A DNA stretch of 8,686 nt from Acidobacteriota bacterium (GCA_016789625.1 JAEUQS010000251.1:1-8686), one strand, 5' to 3'; counted from the first letter of the stretch, positions 1 to 6,964 are shown. Program-made: numbers and translations. The notes: generated by a model not told the origin, from the sequence alone.

Positions 1-16
1 TCGCGCCCAAGGCCTG

Positions 17-52
17 AAAACGAAAACCGGGAAGCCCTGCGGCTTCCCGGTT
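17..52 (-). terminator. Intrinsic (Rho-independent) terminator of the minus-strand operon
   Basis: A perfect 12-bp inverted repeat, AACCGGGAAGCC at 25-36 and GGCTTCCCGGTT at 41-52, encloses a 4-nt loop (37-40). Read on the minus strand, the stem is followed at once by a T-rich run (TTTTCGTTTT, complement of 17-26), the classical form of an intrinsic terminator. On the plus strand the stem is followed by GGACAC, not by T residues, so it should act only on minus-strand transcription. It lies about 55 bp past the stop codon of the OmpA-domain gene and marks the 3' end of that transcript. Confidence 0.88.
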
Positions 53-71
53 GGACACGTCCCTCGAGGAC

Positions 72-105
72 GAAATTCAGCGCGCCGGCGCGCCGCCTGA
101 AATTC
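72..105 (-). repeat. Imperfect stem-loop between the OmpA-gene stop codon and the terminator
   Basis: GAAATTCAG at 72-80 and CTGAAATTC at 97-105 form a 9-bp inverted repeat with one central mismatch. They enclose a 16-nt GC-only stretch (81-96) that contains the palindrome GGCGCGCC. It starts two bases past the stop codon. A smaller perfect hairpin, CGTCC at 58-62 with GGACG at 68-72, sits between it and the terminator. These may protect the mRNA 3' end or simply be chance structure in GC-rich DNA. No T-run follows, so it is not called a terminator. Confidence 0.4.
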
Positions 106-107
106 CG

Positions 108-1922
108 TTACTTGACCGTCCCCATGACGATCTCCACGCGACGGTTCTTCGCCATGCCCTCGGGCGTCGAGTTCTCGGCGAGGGGCTGCGTCTGGCCGTG
201 CGAGAAGACGCGGAGCCGGCCCTCGGGGAAGTTCACCGGGGCCTTCTCCTCGAGCCAGCGCTTGACCGCGAACGCGCGGGCCTCCGAGAGGCGGAGGTTG
301 CCCTCGGGCGTGCCCGCGGCATCGGTATGGCCGTGGATCTCAACGGTCGTCGCTCCGGCGACGAGGAGGTCCTTCAGCAGGAGCTCAAGGTCCCGCGTCG
401 CGCCGCCCGAGAACGTGGCCTTGCCGGAGTCGAACGTGATCTGCCAGTTGCGACGCGAGACGACGCGGTCGAGCTCCTTGGAGGAGGTCTCGAACTTCGG
501 CATCTCGGCCTCGGTGCGCGGGGCATCGCTGCGCCGCGCGAGCGCCTCGATGTACGACGTGTCCAGGATGTCCTTCACGGGGTCGATGCTGGGCACCAGC
601 TCCGGGTACTGCTGCTTCACGATCTCGCCGAACACCGTGTAGGTCGCCGCGAAGAGGTTCTGGGCGCCGGGCCGCATGCCGAAGAGGATCTGATTGTCGG
701 CCAGGTTGTTCACCGAGGAGCCGCCCAGCTCCACCATGAGGCCCTGCTTGTCCCGCTCGACGACGCCTTTGAAATACTTCTCCCAGTACGCCGCGTCGGC
801 TTCCTTGTAGACCTGAGCCGAGATCTCGGCCGCCTTGCGGAGGGCCGAAGGGTCGCTCTTGATCTGGTCCCCCGCCTGGAACATCGCCGAGAGCATCCCC
901 TCGACGGTGCTCCGGTTCTCCTTCATCCACTTGTCGATGCCGATGATCGTGTTCGGCATCTGCGAGCTGTACTCCTTGGTCGAGACGATCGACGCGAGGC
1001 CGCCCTTCTTCTGCGCGACGTTGACGTCGCCGGGAGTCCAGGTGACGACGCCGTTCACGCAGGCCTTGAACGTCTCGCCCGTCTTCTTCCCCTTGCGCAC
1101 GATGGGCCGGTCCTCGCAGTAGCCGGTGATGTACTTCTCGCCGGCGTCGAGGTAGTCGTTGGCCGCGACCCAGTTGAGGCAGCCCGGGTCGTAGGTCTTC
1201 TCGTCGGGGTTGTTGCAGATCTGGTTGTCGCCCAGCCACTTCATGGCGATGTTCCAGTCGCCGTCCCGGAGGTAGCCGGCCACGACGCCGCCCCGCGCGG
1301 CCTGCGGGTTCTCCTTCCAGGAGGGCGGGCCCATGAACTTGTCCTCACCGCGCGAGTAGCCCATCGAGCCGACGACCTTGGCCGTGTAGCCGGGGCCGAG
1401 CTTGCGGAGCGTGTCGTTGAGCCCCTTCAGGAACGTCGCGGAGCCGTCGCCCATGATCGCGACGAAGTGCGCGCCCGAGGACGGGTTCCGCTCGCCCTTG
1501 GAGAGCCCCGTCGCGAACGCGACGAGCTGCTCCTGCATCTTGTCGACCATGTCCTCGCGGATGTACCTGAGGTTCACCCCGTTCTGGCACATGAGGCTGC
1601 CGGCCGTCGCCTGCGGCCCGCCGTTCGCGAGCATGCCGCCCGACTGCGCGTTCCAGGCCCACACGAGGAAGCGGACCTCGGGCTTGTCCGTGCAGCCCGC
1701 GGCCGCGGGGGCGGAGACGGGGCCGGGCTGATAGCCGGACGTGCCCGGGGTCGAGGTATCCCCCGTGGGCAGGTCGGCCTTGGGCGGCACCTGCGCGTCC
1801 TTGGACTTGGCCGAGGGGACGATCTTCTCGAGGAGATCCGGCGCGAAGCGCTTCACCGAGAAGAACGCCGTCGCGAGGATCGCGAGCACGAGAACCAGCT
1901 TGGCGAGGGGTGTGAGCTTCAT
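108..1922 (-). CDS. Membrane-anchored solute-binding-like protein with C-terminal OmpA peptidoglycan-binding domain
   Basis: 604 residues. Seen: a short N-terminus with a hydrophobic segment at about 7-22 and no convincing cleavage site, so probably an inner-membrane anchor; a Pro/Thr/Ser-rich linker at about 40-75; a large mixed region at about 80-450 that reads like a type-2 periplasmic solute-binding protein (nitrate/taurine/phosphate type), with six cysteines (77, 112, 236, 248, 269, 288) suited to periplasmic disulfides; and an OmpA/MotB-like domain at about 488-602. The OmpA domain has GHTD (531-534), LSEAR (545-549) and NRRVEI near the end. D534 and R549 are 15 residues apart, matching the Asp/Arg pair that binds diaminopimelate in Acinetobacter OmpA, so peptidoglycan binding is expected. 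It is last in the operon, 9 bp after pspA, with purine-rich GGGGAAGGG just before the ATG. Inferred role: a periplasmic sensor or scaffold linking inner membrane and wall. No ABC permease or ATPase gene is adjacent, so transport is not supported. The solute-binding assignment is less certain than the OmpA domain. Confidence 0.9.
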   Translation of the reverse strand: MKLTPLAKLVLVLAILATAFFSVKRFAPDLLEKIVPSAKSKDAQVPPKADLPTGDTSTPGTSGYQPGPVSAPAAAGCTDKPEVRFLVWAWNAQSGGMLANGGPQATAGSLMCQNGVNLRYIREDMVDKMQEQLVAFATGLSKGERNPSSGAHFVAIMGDGSATFLKGLNDTLRKLGPGYTAKVVGSMGYSRGEDKFMGPPSWKENPQAARGGVVAGYLRDGDWNIAMKWLGDNQICNNPDEKTYDPGCLNWVAANDYLDAGEKYITGYCEDRPIVRKGKKTGETFKACVNGVVTWTPGDVNVAQKKGGLASIVSTKEYSSQMPNTIIGIDKWMKENRSTVEGMLSAMFQAGDQIKSDPSALRKAAEISAQVYKEADAAYWEKYFKGVVERDKQGLMVELGGSSVNNLADNQILFGMRPGAQNLFAATYTVFGEIVKQQYPELVPSIDPVKDILDTSYIEALARRSDAPRTEAEMPKFETSSKELDRVVSRRNWQITFDSGKATFSGGATRDLELLLKDLLVAGATTVEIHGHTDAAGTPEGNLRLSEARAFAVKRWLEEKAPVNFPEGRLRVFSHGQTQPLAENSTPEGMAKNRRVEIVMGTVK

Positions 1923-1934
1923 CCCTTCCCCTTA
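1923..1934 (-). promoter_or_regulatory. Shine-Dalgarno of the OmpA-domain gene overlapping the pspA stop codon
   Basis: On the minus strand the sequence is TAAGGGGAAGGG followed by ATG. The TAA is the pspA stop codon and also the first bases of a TAAGGGG Shine-Dalgarno-like element, with a second purine run (AAGGG) touching the start codon. This arrangement favours re-initiation by ribosomes finishing pspA, which would tie the output of the two proteins together. It also fixes the ATG at 1922 as the start. Confidence 0.7.
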
Positions 1935-2639
1935 CATCGTTTTCTGCGCTGCGGCGGCCTGCGCGGCGGCCTTCTTGGCCTTCAGCTCCGCGAGCTGGGC
2001 CTTGGCCTGCACGTCGCCGGTCTGCTGCTTGAGCGCGTTGAGGCGCGAGTCGAGGGAGCTCTCGGAGAGCTCCTTGCCGAGGTTCGCGGAAGCCACGGTG
2101 TTCTTGATGTGCTCGCGCACGTTGTCGAGCGCCTTCACCTCGGCGTCCACCGAGAGCCCGTCGAGCTGCTCCTGGATCTTGATGCGCGCCTGGGCCGAGT
2201 GCATCTTGGCCAGCATCACGTCGCGCTCGCCCTTGAGCTTCTTGATCTCGCCCTGCACCTGGATGAGCGACGACTTCGCGCTGTCGGCGTCCTTCTGCGA
2301 CTGCTCGAGCTCGGCGCGACCCTCCGTCACCTCGGTGGTGAGCTGGTTCTTCTTCTGGAGGAGCACGAGGGCCAGGTCGTCCTGGTTCGTGGCGACGGCG
2401 GTCTCGAGCTCGGCCTCGGTCTGGGCCAGCTCCTTGGTCGCCCGCGAGAAGCGCTCCTCGATGTCCTCGCGGCGCCGGATGATCGCCGCCGTCGCGTTCT
2501 TGAGCTTGTTGTACTTCACGATCATCCCGTTGATCGCGTTCTCGTAGGCGATCTCCGGGTGCTCCTTCTCGATGTCCGAGATCCAGAGCGAGAGAAAGCC
2601 GGTCCAGAGGTTGGAGAGGCGTGAGAAGAGTCCGGCCAT
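1932..2639 (-). CDS. pspA: PspA/IM30 (phage shock protein A) family protein, divergent
   Basis: 235 residues, close to the usual 220-260 of PspA/Vipp1. Seen: an amphipathic N-terminal helix (about 1-23) rich in large hydrophobics (L4, F5, L11, W12, F15, W19); a helix break at H27-P28-E29 matching the EDPEK position of classical PspA; then almost continuous coiled coil from about 30 to 157, including a [10 protein letters not shown] stretch (88-97) that matches the conserved DLAxxAL hairpin of the family; two shorter helices at 165-215; and an Ala-rich tail (224-232). Family knowledge: PspA proteins form ESCRT-III-like rods and rings on the cytoplasmic face of the inner membrane and limit damage from stress. 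The amphipathic helix suggests direct membrane binding here too. Its neighbours are an unknown helical protein upstream and an OmpA-domain protein downstream. No PspF, PspB or PspC is present in the window, so control probably differs from E. coli. The symbol is a family-level call. Confidence 0.9.
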   Translation of the reverse strand: MAGLFSRLSNLWTGFLSLWISDIEKEHPEIAYENAINGMIVKYNKLKNATAAIIRRREDIEERFSRATKELAQTEAELETAVATNQDDLALVLLQKKNQLTTEVTEGRAELEQSQKDADSAKSSLIQVQGEIKKLKGERDVMLAKMHSAQARIKIQEQLDGLSVDAEVKALDNVREHIKNTVASANLGKELSESSLDSRLNALKQQTGDVQAKAQLAELKAKKAAAQAAAAQKTM

Positions 2640-2649
2640 GACGGGTTCT

Positions 2650-2656
2650 TCCTTTC
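2650..2656 (-). promoter_or_regulatory. Ribosome-binding site of pspA
   Basis: On the minus strand GAAAGGA lies 10 nt before the ATG at 2637-2639. It is one of the clearer Shine-Dalgarno sites in the window and supports the chosen PspA start. The surrounding 36-bp gap (2640-2675) shows no convincing promoter or terminator, consistent with read-through from the upstream gene. Confidence 0.65.
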
Positions 2657-2675
2657 TGCTAATGGGAGAGCACGA

Positions 2676-3416
2676 CTAGGTGCGGCCCTTGGGGCGCGCA
2701 CCGGTCGGGGTTTCGGGCTCGACGAGACGGGGGGATTCCTTCACGACCTTCGCGACGGCCTCCTGGCCGAAGAACTCGAGGACCTTCTGGACCTCGAGCT
2801 TCTTGTCGTTGCAGGCGCGGGTCACCGCGTTCTGCTCGTGGATGCGCTGCTCCATGACGTCCTTGATGCGGCGGATCTCCTCCTCGAAGTCCGCGATGCG
2901 CTTCTGCGCCTCCTCGAGGACCTTCGTGGTGTCGGCCGCGCCGGCGCGGATGTAGCCCTCGAGCGCCTGGATCTGCTCGGCGGCCGCCTCGATGATCTTG
3001 TCGGTCGGAATGCCGAAGGCCTTCAGCGAGGCCTCCACGATCGTCTTCTTCAGCGCGGCGTCCGTCTCGGCGGGCAGGCTCGCGAGGAGCTGCTTGGCCC
3101 GGTCCACGCGCGACTGCTCCTCGGCGTCGTTGCCGAACGCCTCGAAGACCTTCGGAAAGTCGACCTGTCCGCCCGGTGCCGCCGGCGTGGGCTTCACGGG
3201 CGCCGGCGGGCCCGGAGAGGACGGTCCCGGAGACGTGCCGCGGGACGGCAGGCCCGCTGCTCGAGCGATGATCGCGTCGGCGTCGTCCGCTCCCCCCGCG
3301 GAGGGCATGTCGGGAAGGCCCGTATCGGTGGAGGAGGGCTCGGTCGAGATCTCGCCGTCCTCCTTGACCACGAACCACCCCATCACGGTGGAACCCCAGT
3401 TCTTCTTGCTCGTCAT
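2676..3416 (-). CDS. Protein of unknown function, proline-rich linker plus helical/coiled-coil domain
   Basis: 246 residues; I do not recognise the family. Seen: a short N-terminal segment (about 1-24) with the pattern GWFVVKEDGEI at 13-23; a low-complexity Ser/Pro/Gly/Ala linker (about 34-85); a helical block (about 87-155) containing FPKVFEAFG (87-95) and a similarly built LKAFGIPTDKI (131-141); a charged coiled-coil stretch at about 162-196; and a short helical end before a basic tail (PKGRT). There is no signal peptide, transmembrane segment or catalytic motif, so it is probably cytoplasmic. One cysteine (C202). It sits 18 bp after the flavoprotein gene and 36 bp before pspA on the same strand. 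Because coiled-coil proteins beside pspA often act as partners or regulators, a PspA-binding role is a reasonable guess but unproven. No clear Shine-Dalgarno precedes the ATG (upstream bases are GCGAAAAAACC). An alternative in-frame ATG is codon 12. Confidence 0.82.
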   Translation of the reverse strand: MTSKKNWGSTVMGWFVVKEDGEISTEPSSTDTGLPDMPSAGGADDADAIIARAAGLPSRGTSPGPSSPGPPAPVKPTPAAPGGQVDFPKVFEAFGNDAEEQSRVDRAKQLLASLPAETDAALKKTIVEASLKAFGIPTDKIIEAAAEQIQALEGYIRAGAADTTKVLEEAQKRIADFEEEIRRIKDVMEQRIHEQNAVTRACNDKKLEVQKVLEFFGQEAVAKVVKESPRLVEPETPTGARPKGRT

Positions 3417-3434
3417 GGTTTTTTCGCGTGGATT

Positions 3435-4748
3435 CTACCCGCCGAGGTCCTCGAGCAGCGCCGCCGCGGCCTGCCGGCCCAGCCGCACGGCGTAGTTCTG
3501 GCCCCGGTCCTCCGGGTAGATCTGCGCCATCGCCGCGGAGTAGAGGCCGGGGACCGGCGTCCGCAGCGGCGGCAGGAGCCTGGAGTAGTCGCGGCCCACG
3601 ATGGGCTGGGCGTACTCGCCGCGGAAGATGTGCTTCGCGAGGACCCAGCTCTCGTCGAACGCCGGGTTCACCTTCTTGAGAGCCGGGAGATAGATCTTCC
3701 ACAGCTCGTCATCGGGCAGCCGGAACCGCGGATCGTCGGGCAGCACGTAGTTCGAGATGTAGAGGACGCGCCGCCCGCCGTAGGTGTCCTTCGGCACGTA
3801 GTTGGTGTGCTCGATGAGGCCGCCGAACGGCAGGCTCCGGTCCCCGATGTTGATCCAGTAATAGTCGCTGTAGGGGCGCGACAGCTCGAGCACGGGGCAC
3901 AGGGCGTGGCAGTACGAGATCTGCCCCCACAGCGCGCGCGTCTCCGCGGGGAGGTCGGGCGCGAGCCGGAGGAGCTCGGGGATCGCCACGGTCGAGAGCA
4001 CCTTGTCGAACGTCTCTTTCCCGCCCGGGAACTCCACCTCGAACGCGCCGTTCGCTGTTTTCACGAGCCGCACGGGCTTCGCCGTGCGCACGTCGGCGCC
4101 CCGCGCCTTCGCCCGCTCGAGCACGGCGGCGATCCCCCGTCCGAACGAGCCCTTCATGTAGCCCACGCGCTCCCCGAGGCCGGTCTTGTCGCGCGAGCGG
4201 GTGCGCAGGGCGATCTTTCCCCACAGCCACACGAGGCCGATGTCCACGTCGCGGCGGCCGTACTTCTGGAAGAGGAGCGGTCCCCACACGGTGTCGAGCG
4301 CGCGCCCGTAGCCGTTGTCTCGCAGCCAGCCCGCGGCCGTCTGGGATTCCAGCGGCTTCCAGTCGCTCCGCTGACGGAGCTTCAGGGTCGAGAGGACGAA
4401 CTCCAGCCGGCCCAGCAGACCGAGCGGGTGGAACTTCAGGAGCGAAAGGGGTGTCCCGAAATCCCAGAGCCGGTTCTCGGTGTAGAAGCCCATCTTCGAG
4501 GGCAGCCACTCGATGTCGCCGTCGAGGCCGAACTCCCGCGCGAAGTCCACGTAGTCGACGTCGCTCGTGAAGAGGTGGTGATAGAAGCGCTCGAGCGGAA
4601 CGCCGTTCACGTCGAAGACGCCCACGAGGCCCCCGGCCTCGGGGTACTTCTCGAAGACGGTCACGCGGTGGCCCCGGCCCGCGAGGAGGTCGGCCGCCAC
4701 GAGGCCGCAGAGGCCCCCGCCGATGATGCCGATGCGCGGCTGCGTCAT
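3435..4748 (-). CDS. FAD-dependent oxidoreductase, amine oxidase/protoporphyrinogen oxidase-like
   Basis: 437 residues from the preferred ATG at 4748. Seen: a Rossmann dinucleotide-binding motif directly at the N-terminus (G10-x-G12-x-x-G15 after IGII), an acidic residue ending the second strand (E33 in VTVFEKYPEAGG) for the adenosine ribose, and a C-terminal FAD-contact region SAAMAQIYPEDRGQN (404-418). The YHHLF motif (56-60) and the overall layout match the COG1232-type flavoproteins (HemY/amine oxidase/UDP-galactopyranose mutase-like superfamily). Many of these have no known substrate and are common near glycosyltransferase and polysaccharide genes. Substrate is unknown; a redox step on a sugar, lipid or isoprenoid is possible, and true haem synthesis is unlikely since no hem genes are visible. 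An upstream ATG at 4781 would add 11 residues (MGRGPGLYTRG) before the Rossmann strand; that extension is not family-like, so 4748 was chosen. It is divergent from the DUF2298 gene and first in the minus-strand gene run. Confidence 0.9.
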   Translation of the reverse strand: MTQPRIGIIGGGLCGLVAADLLAGRGHRVTVFEKYPEAGGLVGVFDVNGVPLERFYHHLFTSDVDYVDFAREFGLDGDIEWLPSKMGFYTENRLWDFGTPLSLLKFHPLGLLGRLEFVLSTLKLRQRSDWKPLESQTAAGWLRDNGYGRALDTVWGPLLFQKYGRRDVDIGLVWLWGKIALRTRSRDKTGLGERVGYMKGSFGRGIAAVLERAKARGADVRTAKPVRLVKTANGAFEVEFPGGKETFDKVLSTVAIPELLRLAPDLPAETRALWGQISYCHALCPVLELSRPYSDYYWINIGDRSLPFGGLIEHTNYVPKDTYGGRRVLYISNYVLPDDPRFRLPDDELWKIYLPALKKVNPAFDESWVLAKHIFRGEYAQPIVGRDYSRLLPPLRTPVPGLYSAAMAQIYPEDRGQNYAVRLGRQAAAALLEDLGG

Positions 4749-4798
4749 GCCCCGAGTGTAAAGGCCGGGGCCTCTGCCCATGCTACCGTTCGGCCGCG
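4749..4798. promoter_or_regulatory. Divergent intergenic region with a small inverted repeat
   Basis: These 50 bp must hold start signals for both the minus-strand flavoprotein and the plus-strand DUF2298 gene unless promoters lie inside the genes. A perfect 6-bp inverted repeat, GCCCCG at 4749-4754 and CGGGGC at 4766-4771, flanks AGTGTAAAGGC. On the minus strand this gives TACACT (complement of 4755-4760), a 4-of-6 match to a -10 box lying only 6 nt before the flavoprotein ATG, which would imply a leaderless or nearly leaderless mRNA. No good -35 box and no strong Shine-Dalgarno is visible for either gene. The promoter call is weak. Confidence 0.35.
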
Positions 4799-6964
4799 TT
4801 GATCGGCTCTTCGCTGTCCCTCCTCGTCCTGTGCCTCCTGTTCGCGGCCCTCGGCGGGGCGGCGCTCGTGGCGCGTGTCCTGAGGGAGCACGAAGACCGT
4901 GCGGCCGCGGCCGACGCCACGCTCCTCGGCGCGCTCCCGGTGGGGCTCCTCGTCGCCGCGTTTCCGGGCTGGATGCTCTCGGGCTTCACCGAAACACCGA
5001 TCCGTGTCTGCATCCTCCTCGCGATTCCCGTCCTCGCCGGCCTCCTCGGCGGGTTCCTCAAGGACCTGCTCGACACCCTTCCGAGGACCGCGAGGGGCTA
5101 CGCCCCGCTGATCGTCCTCTTCGCGACGTTCCTCCTCTTCCTCTGGCTGCGCTCGCCGATCCCCGAGATCCGCCAGACCGAAAAGTTCATGGACCACGCG
5201 ATCCTCAACGCGCTCCTCGTGCAGGAGACCCTGCCGCTGGGGGATCCCTGGTTCGCCGGCGAGCGGCTGCCCTACTACCACTTCGGAACCTACGTTCTCG
5301 CGCTGCCGGTGCGGGCTTCCGGGTTCCCGGCGCATTACGCCTACAACGTCCTCGTGGCCCTCGTCGCCGCGATGGCCGCGGGCGCCGCGTTCCTCGCCGT
5401 GCGCCTCCGCGGGGGCGGCCGCGGCGTCGCCGTGATGGCCGTGCTGTTCGTGACGGTCTGGGGCACGCTCGACGGGGCCCGCCAGAAGCTCGACGGAACG
5501 CCCCTCTCGGAGCTGGACGTCTGGGTCTCCTCGCGAAGGGTGAAAGACACCATCACGGAGTGGCCGTTCTTCACGCTCCGGCTCGGCGACCTCCACCCTC
5601 ACTGTGTCGCCATCCCGCTCTTCCTCCTCGTCGTGGGCTTCGCCGGCGTGATGCCCACCGCGGCCGGGCTCGTCCTCGACGGGCTGCTCTTCGGGGCCCT
5701 CGTCTCCGCGAACCCCTGGGACCTGCCCGGAGCCCTCCTCGCGCTGGCCGTGGGCAACCTCGCGCTCCGGCCGTTCCTCCGGTCGCTCCTCCGCAGCCTC
5801 GCCGCGTTGGCGGTGGCGGTGCCGTTCCTGTTCACCGCGCTCGACAGCCCCCGGCCCCCGTTCACGGGCCTGCGCGCCTCCGCGGCCTTCACCCAGAGCT
5901 GGGAGGCCTTCCTGCACTGGGGAACCCTTCTCATCGTCCCGGTTCTGGCGGTGGGCGTGGCGCTGGCCCGCTCCCGAAAGAAGGAGGACGAAGCCTTCTT
6001 CGCGGCCACGGCCTTCCCCGCGCTCGGCGTCGCGCTCTCGATCGTGAGCGGCCGGCCCGTGCTGGGGCTCGGCCTCGCTTTCCTCGTCGCGGTCCTCTAC
6101 CTCGCGAGCTCGCGCTTCTTCCCGGGAACCGGGCTCTCCGAATCCGTTCCCCAGGGGGCGCTCCTCGCGGGCTTCCTCCTCACGGGCGCGGGGACGGTCC
6201 TCGTGATGCTGCCCGAGGTCTTCGTGGTGAAGGACAACTACGGCGAGGACCTCCACCGCATGAACACGGTCTTCAAGTGCTACGCGAGCGGCTGGCTCTT
6301 CCTCGCTCCGGGCGCGGCCCTCCTCCTGCCGCTCGCGCTCGCGACGCGCCGGGCCCGCAAGACCGTCCGCGTGCTGCTGACCCTCTTCTTCCTCGGCGCG
6401 CTGGCCTCACCGGCCGGGGCGATCCTGAAATCCTGGAAGGAAGGCGGCAACCGCGGCCTCGATGGCCTGGCCTTCATGGCGCGCGAGTTCCCCGGCGACC
6501 GAGCGGCCATCGCCTGGCTCCAGAAGAACGCCCCGCCCGGGGCCGTCATCGCCGAGGTGCCGGGGGTCGGCTACGAGGATCGCTCCCGCATCGGGACGTT
6601 CTCGGGCCGGCCCACCGTGCTCGGCTGGGCGAACCATCAGCTCGTCTGGCGCGGGAACCCGGCGACGCCCGAGATCGACGCGCGGCGGAACGACCTCCGC
6701 ACGCTCTACACCACGACGCTCGAGCCCGCGCTCATCGACGTGGTCGTGAGGTACGGGATCCGCTACGTCGTCGTCGGCCCGTTCGAGAAGGCGGGACCCA
6801 GCGACAAGCGCAGCCCGCAGGACCAGGCCTACGGCGAGAACGCGTTCGCGCTCCGCGGCAAGTTCAAGCCGGTGTTCGAGGAGCAGGGCACCGCGATCTA
6901 CGAGATGCCCGTGTTCGCGCCGGCCGCGGGCAGCGCCCCTCCGAAAGTGCAGGGCGTGCAGTGA
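4799..6964 (+). CDS. DUF2298 (YYY-type) polytopic membrane protein, probable GT-C-like glycosylation component
   Basis: 721 residues, with about 14-16 hydrophobic segments and a soluble C-terminal domain at about 560-705. Seen motifs of the DUF2298/TIGR03662 family: EKFMD (128-132); GDPWFAGERLPYYHFG (148-163), which holds the Tyr-rich signature; EWPFFTLRLGDLHPH (254-268); NPWDLP (305-310); and DNYGEDLHRMNTVFK (479-493). Family knowledge: these proteins occur in archaea, Chloroflexota and some other bacteria, usually next to TIGR03663/Agl23 proteins, and resemble GT-C glycosyltransferases; the reaction is not established. Here the Agl23-type gene follows with a 4-bp overlap. Conserved acidic and His residues (D132, D264, H266, H268) are candidates for an active site facing the outside. 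The start is TTG at 4799; no in-frame ATG lies upstream and no Shine-Dalgarno is seen, so the exact start is the least certain part of the call. The first membrane helix begins within about five residues, which supports it. Confidence 0.92.
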   Translation: MIGSSLSLLVLCLLFAALGGAALVARVLREHEDRAAAADATLLGALPVGLLVAAFPGWMLSGFTETPIRVCILLAIPVLAGLLGGFLKDLLDTLPRTARGYAPLIVLFATFLLFLWLRSPIPEIRQTEKFMDHAILNALLVQETLPLGDPWFAGERLPYYHFGTYVLALPVRASGFPAHYAYNVLVALVAAMAAGAAFLAVRLRGGGRGVAVMAVLFVTVWGTLDGARQKLDGTPLSELDVWVSSRRVKDTITEWPFFTLRLGDLHPHCVAIPLFLLVVGFAGVMPTAAGLVLDGLLFGALVSANPWDLPGALLALAVGNLALRPFLRSLLRSLAALAVAVPFLFTALDSPRPPFTGLRASAAFTQSWEAFLHWGTLLIVPVLAVGVALARSRKKEDEAFFAATAFPALGVALSIVSGRPVLGLGLAFLVAVLYLASSRFFPGTGLSESVPQGALLAGFLLTGAGTVLVMLPEVFVVKDNYGEDLHRMNTVFKCYASGWLFLAPGAALLLPLALATRRARKTVRVLLTLFFLGALASPAGAILKSWKEGGNRGLDGLAFMAREFPGDRAAIAWLQKNAPPGAVIAEVPGVGYEDRSRIGTFSGRPTVLGWANHQLVWRGNPATPEIDARRNDLRTLYTTTLEPALIDVVVRYGIRYVVVGPFEKAGPSDKRSPQDQAYGENAFALRGKFKPVFEEQGTAIYEMPVFAPAAGSAPPKVQGVQ

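Noticed and set aside
1..16. Possible end of a neighbouring gene at the left edge
   Set aside because: Only 16 bases precede the terminator tail, too little to assign a gene or reading frame.
1690..1701. AAAGC at residues 73-77 of the OmpA-domain protein as a lipoprotein cleavage site
   Set aside because: The cysteine is about 55 residues beyond the hydrophobic segment, separated by a proline-rich linker, so it is not a lipobox. The N-terminal helix looks like an uncleaved anchor.
51..2624. 857-codon open frame on the plus strand
   Set aside because: It lies antisense across two well-supported genes (PspA-like and OmpA-domain). Its translation is a low-complexity Arg/Leu/Glu/Val/His-rich string with no domain, as expected of a GC-driven shadow frame.
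3417..3434. Promoter in the A/T-rich 18-bp gap before the 246-residue protein gene
   Set aside because: The run GAAAAAACC on the minus strand is notable for GC-rich DNA, but no paired -35/-10 elements could be read, so no promoter is called.
4746..4781. Longer flavoprotein start (ATG at 4781, adding MGRGPGLYTRG)
   Set aside because: The extension has no family counterpart and would precede the Rossmann strand, which normally starts within the first few residues; it also takes up most of the divergent gap.
2838..4802. 654-codon open frame on the plus strand
   Set aside because: It runs antisense through the flavoprotein and the unknown helical protein. Its composition is Arg/Glu/Val/His-rich with no recognisable motif, while the opposite strand carries a clear Rossmann motif.
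4745..6256. 503-codon open frame on the minus strand
   Set aside because: It is antisense to the DUF2298 gene, which carries family signature motifs. This frame is a charged Glu/Arg/Gly-rich shadow.
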